Assembly (NCBI GenBank): GCA_029204225.1
Contig: CM055094.1
Location: 67,790,536 to 67,854,535, forward strand
Length of the DNA stretch: 64,000 bases
Reading direction: 5' to 3'
DNA from: Diphasiastrum complanatum
Taxonomy: Eukaryota > Streptophyta > Lycopodiopsida > Lycopodiales > Lycopodiaceae
Within the stretch, counting starts at the first letter, position 1. Every line of letters starts with the position of its first letter. The notes below the pieces were generated by a model. It was given only the letters and a program-made list of their open reading frames with translations, had not been told where the DNA came from and did no database searches. A program made the position numbers and the translations under genes. Of the stretch, positions 57,600 through 64,000 are shown piece after piece.

Positions 57600-58685
57600 C
57601 TCTTCATATTATACCATTGTCCAGCACATATCTTCATCTTCGAGTATAAATTGCCATATTTGAGTAGATATTCATTAGTTAGATATTCCTAAATGGCCTG
57701 GTCAACTTGATCATGCGCAGTGGTAAGCGCATTCTGGAGAGTTGCGACATATTTTTCCAAGGCATCTGAATGTTGTTGTGCATTCTTCAGTTTCGCTTAT
57801 GATTTGTCTTCGTGCTGTTTGACAATCTTCAATTCTCTATTCAACTGAATGACCTTGTGGTTGATAAGAGTGTTTTCAAAACTCAATTCAGAGATGTGCT
57901 TCTCCATAGTAGTCTTCTCATCCATCATGTTCTGGATCATGCACGCAAGGTGGAAAACTAAGCCAAGTGCGTCATTAGAATCCAAGAGTGTGGTAGCAGC
58001 AATAGGAGGAATGCTAGTACTCGTAGTTTGTCGTGATTGGCCTTGAGTTTTTGCATGTGATTCTTCCTCTTCGAAGATATATTCTCCTTCATATCCATCT
58101 GGCAATATGGTGTCAAACTGCTTTGGAGATATAACTGCCGGATGGAATTTGAGGGTATCTAGTGCCTGATCTTGTGAATCTGCTTGTTGATCTTTTTGAA
58201 ACTGTTGTGATGATCAAAAATATCAAGAGTTTCATGGAATTGTTTGAATCCCAGGGGATTTTAGTTCGAAATGTCCTGAACTCAAGGGCATCACAAAATG
58301 TTCATCTGCCCCTAGGAGATCGGAATCATCGAACAAATCCATAAACTGCTGAGTGCTCGGTGTAGTAGCTTGTGTTTGTGGAGGTGAGTCGGCTTGGGCA
58401 ATTGAAATTGGAATAGACGATCCAATTGTCACAGAAGGCCCTTGAGAAGAATCAGAGGAAAGAGAGGCTCTAGTGGATGGGGGGAATAGGTAGTTCAGTG
58501 GTGGAAACGGGAGGTGGTAGCGTAGTTGACGATGGTGGCCAAGTGTGACGACAAGACGCGGGAGCCGAGTCAGGAATGACAATCTCACTACGTACACGTC
58601 TATGACTCTGTGAGCTGGATGCCTGGCGGGATGATTTGACTGGTGCTACTTCATAGGTGGCTAGCATGGACTCAACACGAAACCA
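57600..58685 (-). pseudogene. RF family gene, copy 3, C-terminal half
   Basis: Minus strand. It starts at 58685 right after the LTR-like unit U2 with VESMLATYEVAPVKSSRQAS, SQSHRRVRSEIVIPDSAPAS, a Pro/Thr-rich part, a frameshift, then PSVTIGSSIPISIAQ, MDLFDDSDLLGADEHFVMPL. After another shift come a Gln/Asp-rich part, an acidic EGEYIFEEEE stretch and, at about 57990-57700, a predicted coiled coil (MMDEKTTMEKHISELSFEN, VIQLNRELKIVKQ, SDALEKYVATLQNAL) with stops. This half complements copy 2 and shows the family protein was at least ~550 residues long. Function unknown. Confidence 0.7.
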
Positions 58686-59992
58686 TGTTGGTTCTGATAC
58701 CAATCTATTGGTGATTTGTGAGATGAAAATTATCAGCTTTGATAGCACATCTATTGAGTGAATGCCTGCAGATGAAAGACAACAATAATGATAATGAAAG
58801 AACAGTAATAACTGTGTTTAACGGAATTGTGGATTTCTTAGAGAATGGAGATTATGAGTTGTTCTTTTGTGTTGAATAAGATTATCAGTGTAGGAGTCTT
58901 AGACTACCGTGAAAGAGAGATTGCAGAAATGATTAGGCGTCTGAGACAACCATGCAATCCTCTAATACTGATAATCTGATATGAAGAGAATGTAGAAATA
59001 ATTTAGGTGTCAAAGAGAATCAGACATTTATCTTTATGTTGAGTTAATTTCATTCAACAGGATGTAGAACAATAGTGAATCTGTAAAATAAAGTTGTAAT
59101 AACAACGATCAGACTGCAATACAATTGTATTGATAAGCGCGTGATTCTACTCACAGATTCAAAGCAATTGCTAAAGTTTTGAATATCTCTCTCTCTCTAT
59201 ATAATCACTAACTTTGAGGAGTTAGCTACTGAAAGACCCGTTCTGGTCGTTTAATCTCTATCAGATCATCCTCTGATATATGATGACTTATAATATCTTC
59301 AATCACTCATTTATATTTATAGCAACTGGAACATCTTGTATCATTCTAGTTTTACATTTATAAGATTGCTTAACAACTGATTAACTGACTAATTAGAATA
59401 GTTGTTATTGGAACGTGAAGACGTAGATAGTTTGTGACGAATCCTATGTATTTCCGCATAGTGTCAGATTTTTTTGTTTTTGTCGCCTATGTAGAATCTT
59501 GTGTAAAACTATACTGTCGGGTTTTTCGCCTATGTAGAATCCCATGTAAAACTGCAGTGTGGGGATTTTATTCACAAGTGTCGCCTGTTAGAAACTGCAT
59601 TTAAAAATGCAGTGTTGTTTTTGGCCTAATTGTCACCTATCAGAAACCGCATGTAAAAATGCAGTCTCACTTTTTGCCCTAATTGTCGCTTGTCAGAAAT
59701 TGCACGTAACAATATAGTGTCACTTTTTTGGAAGTGCATAAATGGCCCAGAAACAACTTTCATAAGTGTAGCTAAACATTTGGTTGCTCAGGAAGATAAA
59801 ATTTGGCGACAACGATCGGATTTTTTGTTTGTTGAAAAACCTAAGTAAACATACAAACTATAGCGACTATTAGTTCAAGTATCCAGACTATTGAAAAACA
59901 ATTCATTTTCTGCAGGTTTCATTTGAGAGAGTAAAATTGAGAGAAGGAAGAAGGGTTGTTGGGATGAGTAGGTGTTAGATTAAATTCCAACA
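58686..59992 (-). repeat. LTR-like unit U2, complete
   Basis: 1307 bp bounded by TGTTGG...CCAACA, collinear with U1. On the minus strand it begins TGTTGGAATTTAATC and ends with two primer-site-like sequences about 50 bp apart (GTGCTATCAAAGC, a decayed TGGTATCAGAGC, near 58730, and TGGTATCAGAACC near 58697). An array of about six imperfect ~50-60-bp repeats lies at 59410-59710. It could be a solo LTR with attached leader or a small non-autonomous retroelement. It contains the intact target site of copia C near 58715-58735. Confidence 0.7.
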
Positions 59993-61507
59993 CTCCCCAA
60001 TGTCAGAGGAGATCGAGTCGATGAGGCGAAACGAGGCATGGACACTAGAGCCACTACCAAAAAAAAGAAAGATCGTTGATTGCAAGTGGGTATACAAGAA
60101 GAAAATGAAATCAGATGGCGCCGTTGGCCGTTACAAGGCAAGGCTTTTCGCAAAGGGCTACACACAAAGACATGATGTTGATTATTTCGATACATATTCA
60201 TTGATGGTGAAGATGACAAGCATACGACTACTCTTTGCATACGCCACACAACACAATCTAGAAATTCACTAGATTGATGTGAAGACAACCTTTCTCCATG
60301 GAGATCTAGAGGAAGAAATCTTCATGAAGTAGCCTGAAGGATTGAAGACTCCAACAATCGACAATATGTTTGTCGGTTGCAGAGATGCATCTATGGTCTA
60401 AAACAGGCATCACGAGCTTGGTATAAGAAGCTCGATAGTCTTCTGAAGTCTCTAGACTTCAATCCTACACAACCGGATTGTAATGTCTACATATTGACTA
60501 TTTTCGTGGACGGTTCCCTGATGATAGGAAATTCCTTAATGTTGATCAAAGACACGAAGAATCAGATTTTTGAAAGTTATGAAATCACAGATCTAGGAGA
60601 AGCAACGAAATGCCTCGGACTGGAGATCAGAAGAGATCAAACAAAGGACGAAATGCACTTGAGTCAGTCTGAATATGCCAGAAAGGTGCTCAAGCAGTAT
60701 CACATGATGGACTGCAAAGAAAAACAAATGATAGTTGGTGCCAAGCTGACGAAGCAGGATTGCCCAAAAATAGAAGAGGAAGAACAGAAGATGGCAGGTA
60801 TACCCTACCAAAATCTAATCGGTAGTCTGATGTACCTTACAATTTATACCAGACCCGATCTAGCTTTCCATGTGTACGCCTTAAGCCAATTCTCTTTCAA
60901 TCCTGGCATGACACATTGGCAAATGGCAAAACAAATCCTACAGTATTTGAAGGGTACCCATAATATGGGATTAACCTACCGAGTTGAAAACAAAAGAAGA
61001 GGATTCGAGCTGCACTGCTATAGTGATGCAAACTGGACGAGCTACAAAGATGACAACAAGTCCATAACTGGAGGATGTGCCATAGCGTGTAGAGCTACAA
61101 TCAGCTGGATATGCAAAAAGCAAACCTTGGTAGCTCAATCTTCTTGCGAATCTGAATACGTTGCAGCTTCAAAGGTGGCGAACGAGGTAGTGTGGTTACA
61201 GTTGATGTTGGAGGCAATCAGGATTCCACAAAGAGGACCATGCACAATGATGATGGACTCTCAGAGTGTCATTTATCTTCCATTCAAAGACAAAACACAT
61301 ATGACTGTCAGAAATGGTGAACTCCTGCAACTTTGTCGTGATGCGAAAGCCAACGTGCCCTCGAAGGTCGAACGATTCACGAAGATCAAACAATTTGCGA
61401 AAGTCAAATTGCCTCCAGGACGCGAACGAGGGACGAATGATTCACGACATCAAACATGCCTCCTGGACCGCAAAAACCGCAAAGCCACGCAAAACGAAAA
61501 AAAATGA
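59993..61507 (+). pseudogene. copia A3 RT-RNase H, broken
   Basis: RT begins at SEEIESMRRNEAWTLEPL, then KWVYKKKMKSDG, KARLFAKGYTQRHDVDYFDT; a TAG after LEIH and another in EIFMK-stop-PEGL. QRCIYGLKQASRAWYKKL follows in a new frame. The catalytic motif is FVDG at 60503-60514 (second Asp lost). GSLMYLTIYTRPDLAFHVYALS and HWQMAKQILQYLKGTH lead into RNase H (YSDANWTSYKDDNKS, SSCESEYVAASKVANEVVW). After MMMDSQSVIYL a small deletion changes the frame. Confidence 0.88.
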
Positions 61508-62044
61508 AAGAGAATCTTTCGCGCTAGCTCAACGGGCTTGGAGTCTTAAACTTCACGCCCAACTGAAATGGGTAGCAACAGCAGAGAGTAACTGATTAGT
61601 TGATTAGCATTAACTACTCTTGTAATTATCTGTTTAGCTATCTTGTAAACTCCACATAGTGGAGACATAAACTATTCTTTTCTGGATAAAAAATAGATAC
61701 AGTAAGACACAAAGAATGTGTGTGTGTAGAGCATAAAAGAAAAATACTAGAAACGAAATAGCTGTGCATGAAAGTCTGCCAACGAGCTAAACACAACAAA
61801 AAAAAGAGCAGAGCGTCAAGCCGCCAACGAGCGAGACACTAACCATCTCGCTCTCTAAGAAAATAAACTGATAATTTTGATTGCTCTATTTCGTGCATCT
61901 CCTTGTCTTTCGCTGTCTTGATTGCTAGAATGAAATGTATTCTGTGATATGTAGTCGCATGTCTAGGTTCTTGTTAGCTTCCGCACAAAAGAAAATTCAA
62001 AGAAACAAAATCATTCGCGACAACAAAACAAACCCATTCGCGAC
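61508..62044 (+). repeat. Tail and 3' LTR of copia A3
   Basis: Non-coding A-family sequence. The end matches the A1 LTR piece at 2435-2529 (GCACAAAAGAAAATT...TTCGCGA). The left LTR boundary is not determined. Confidence 0.6.
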
Positions 62045-62197
62045 ACTCAGTGACCTACACCTTGTGCACGACTCCTTGAAAGGTGATAAAAATTCCACCA
62101 CCTTGCTTGTGCTAGGAAGCGACATGATGTTCATTGAGGTCAGAACATCATGTAGAACAATAAGGCTGGGTGAGACACTAGTATCATTGGAAGACAT
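62045..62197 (-). pseudogene. RF family gene, copy 4, N-terminus
   Basis: Minus strand, start ATG 62197: MSSNDTSVSPSLIVL, then MSLPSTSKVVEF in frame. A deletion joins this to the ITFQGATHKV block (here frame-shifted), and copia A3 ends the homology at 62044. Supports the family start site. Confidence 0.75.
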
Positions 62198-62811
62198 GAT
62201 GGAAAATAGGGTAAAACTACGAATGAAAGGCTTGAAGTTTCGAGAAAGTTTGGTCATGGGAAAATTTTGCAAGAGCTTCACTAGCACAAGTGAGAAATGA
62301 AATTAAAATCAGCCCTTTTATAGGCTAATTTTGAGGGTCTATTAGACAGAGTACTAGTTTGGCTGATCAGTTTTGGACAAAAACTTGTAGGCATGTTCAG
62401 TACTATGAAAATAGCTTTCAAAATTTTCGGCGAAGGTTCCTGGCCAATGGTGTAGCTCAACGAATGTTCTGGGGAGGTCCAACTCTCGCCTAAGTGTATC
62501 ATTCGCCTAGGTACTTCATTTAGTGAAATTTTTTAGGATCTGGACCTATGTCCAACCTAATTTTGGCATTCTAAATCCATTTGTCAGGTCGGCGAAGGTT
62601 CATAATGACTGTACATGGAATATCTCTAAACTCTCGCCTAGTTTCAAAACAAGTACTTATTGTGCAAACCAACCTTCACCCAACTCAATATAGGTGAATC
62701 TGAACTAGATGTATGATCTCGCAACTCGACAAAGGTTCATATGACTGTTTGTTCAAGATATGACCAAAAAAGTGATTTTTTAAGTCATTTTCCATCAAAG
62801 TTTGATTTTTG

Positions 62812-62815
<4 letters not shown>
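62198..62815 (-). promoter_or_regulatory. Promoter region of RF copy 4
   Basis: TATA box CTATAAAAGGGC near 62313-62324 and GAACCTTCGCCGA motifs upstream (plus-strand GAAGGTTC near 62431 and 62595, weaker AAAGGTTC near 62733). Collinear with 28682-29345 up to the TTTGATTTTTGAAA at the TA repeat. Confidence 0.6.

Positions 62816-62860
<45 letters not shown>
62814..62860. repeat. (AT)n microsatellite
   Basis: About 47 bp of pure AT dinucleotide at the boundary of the RF repeat. Confidence 0.97.
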
Positions 62861-62862
<2 letters not shown>

Positions 62863-63080
62863 GTTTGATGACCTTGTACTGAACTCAACAAAAATCCTTA
62901 TATCAAATAAAGAGTTTATCACCATTCATCACCATCAGTTACTTCATTAGTTCAAATTTGGATTTCATTTTCAGCAAGTATCTTGCTAATAGCTTTTGCT
63001 TGCTAATTCCTAATGACCGAAATCAATTTAAATGCAACAACAACACCATCAATGCTTTACCAATCCAAAAGAAAAAAATA
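62861..63080. other. Gene-free spacer
   Basis: No gene or repeat recognised. Confidence 0.4.
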
Positions 63081-63280
63081 GCACAAGTTGACTCTATTTT
63101 CTGGGAGTAACACTCACTCCAGAGTTAAATTGTTAAATAGCATAGTACTAGGAAATCAAATTTCTATTTACCGGGTACATGCACAAGTTGACTCTATTTT
63201 TTGGGATTAACACTCACTCCAGAGTTAAATTGTTAAATAGCATAGTACTAGGAAATCAAATTTCTGTTTACCGGGTACAT
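63081..63280. repeat. Tandem duplication, 100-bp unit
   Basis: Two copies with a period of exactly 100 bp (63081-63180, 63181-63280), beginning GCACAAGTTGACTC and ending CCGGGTACAT, differing at only a few bases. A recent duplication. Confidence 0.95.
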
Positions 63281-63301
63281 GCATGGAAACTATATTGTGA
63301 A

Positions 63302-63429
63302 GAATTATGAATTTGCCTATAATCCCAAATTTATGAACCTAGTTCATAAATTTGCAGTTAGGATTATCACAAAGGCAAAATTATTCCTTTGACCAATTCC
63401 TTGGTTACAGACCAAAGAATTGATAATCC
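63302..63429. repeat. Inverted-repeat / hairpin cluster
   Basis: A perfect 13-bp palindrome with a 3-nt loop, CAAATTTATGAAC-cta-GTTCATAAATTTG (63326-63354), is extended outward by ATAATCC/GGATTAT and GAATTTGCC/GGCAAAATT arms. A second stem AATTCCTTGGT/ACCAAAGAATT lies at 63395-63421 (one mismatch). GGATTATC (63361) can also pair with GATAATCC (63422). It could be a small transposon relic or a transcribed hairpin. Confidence 0.75.
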
Positions 63430-63788
63430 CATTTATATTGTCGGTTAATGTAGACTTCTACAATAACCTCCTCGAGTCGACTACAACTTTCAATTTGGCT
63501 ACAATCAAAACAGGATTTAAAAGGCTCTAAACTTAACAACATGTAACCCTAATACATGCAGAGAGCCATGCAATCCATAGATTGGTCGACATTTCAATCT
63601 CATTTCTACCAAAAGAACCATGCAAACGGTAAATGCAAATCACACCCCAAGGACCATACAAAATCCTAACCAAGGTTGCAAATCAAAAAGTGAATCCCTT
63701 CAACACTCTTCATGGCCTCAACCGCCTCAACTGCTGCTTGAACAATCTTTGGTTAGAAAGAGAAATACACTACCAATCTCACCAATGT
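63430..63788. other. Gene-free DNA
   Basis: Short open frames only, no family recognised. Confidence 0.4.
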
Positions 63789-63885
63789 AGAAAAAATCAG
63801 CATCTACACACAAAATGAGATGCAAACACCAATAGAACTTACACACAAAATCAGCATCTACACACAAAATGAGATGCAAACATGT
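63789..63885. repeat. Imperfect tandem repeat, ~56-bp unit
   Basis: The string AAAATCAGCATCTACACACA with AAATGAGATGCAAACA occurs twice about 56 bp apart (from 63794 and 63850). Confidence 0.85.
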
Positions 63886-64000
63886 ATGAAACCGAAAATA
63901 GCATTGATGAATTATTCTACACATAAAATTGCATGCAATTATCAATATAGTGCACCAATGGATAGTAGAATCCAAGAGAACCATGTATAAGCATGAAATG

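Larger units (their letters stand above)
59993..62044 (+). mobile_element. Ty1/copia retrotransposon A3, 5' truncated
   Basis: Plus-strand A-family copy starting in RT and including RNase H, a non-coding tail and a 3' LTR ending TTCGCGACA at 62044. Its left end is cut by U2. The LTR start could not be placed; the region from about 61510 to 62044 includes it. The element end lies inside RF copy 4. Confidence 0.85.

Overview
The window looks like nuclear DNA from a land plant with a repeat-rich genome. It is AT-rich and packed with decayed LTR retrotransposons. It has plant-type primer-binding sites: initiator-Met for the Ty1/copia copies and a decayed tRNA-Asp type for one Ty3/gypsy-like copy. 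The single recognisable host gene is a plant-type histidine phosphatase (phosphoglycerate-mutase-like) with one intron. I cannot name the species; nothing seen separates a fern, lycophyte, bryophyte or seed plant. No rRNA, tRNA gene, CRISPR array or bacterial operon was seen.

Layout. 1-2529: minus-strand copia A1 with a broken pol, PBS and partial LTR. 2730-12763: a Ty3/gypsy-like element L (two ~515-bp LTRs, tRNA-Asp-like PBS, gag remnant), interrupted at 5801-~9893 by copia B. 13720-15863: copia D (long LTR, PBS, gag). 15901-23259: a 'TGTTGG...CCAACA' LTR-like unit, itself split by a nearly complete copia C (15949-22082, both LTRs, near-perfect TSD). 23260-29345: a minus-strand gene of an unrecognised repeated ORF family (called RF here), split by copia G (23833-28572, perfect TSD CAAGG). 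29499-31341: copia H. 32777-32915: TC/AC microsatellite. 33193-35829: gypsy K, meeting head-on the gag of gypsy M (35927-36470). 38637-40902: fragments of copia I and A2. 42000-44622: the host phosphatase gene in a small element-poor island. 47702-54158: minus-strand copia pieces, one split by copia F (47984-52830, perfect TSD AGTTG, no reverse transcriptase). 54200-55255: copia J. 55300-58685: further RF copies. 58686-59992: second LTR-like unit. 59993-62044: copia A3. 62045-62815: another RF copy. 62814-64000: microsatellite, tandem duplications and a hairpin cluster.

The most interesting object is the RF family. At least four copies carry a conserved TATA box and repeated GAACCTTCGCCGAG motifs (containing GAAnnTTC, the heat-shock-element core) upstream of a shared start. 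They encode a protein with a globular N-terminal domain, a Pro/Ser/Gln-rich middle and a coiled coil, which I do not recognise. Two copies share an insertion of the same LTR-like unit at the same codon, so the family seems to multiply as a unit that includes its promoter. All retroelement reading frames here are broken, so no active element is evident. Copia C is the youngest-looking; copia F is older but structurally complete at its ends.
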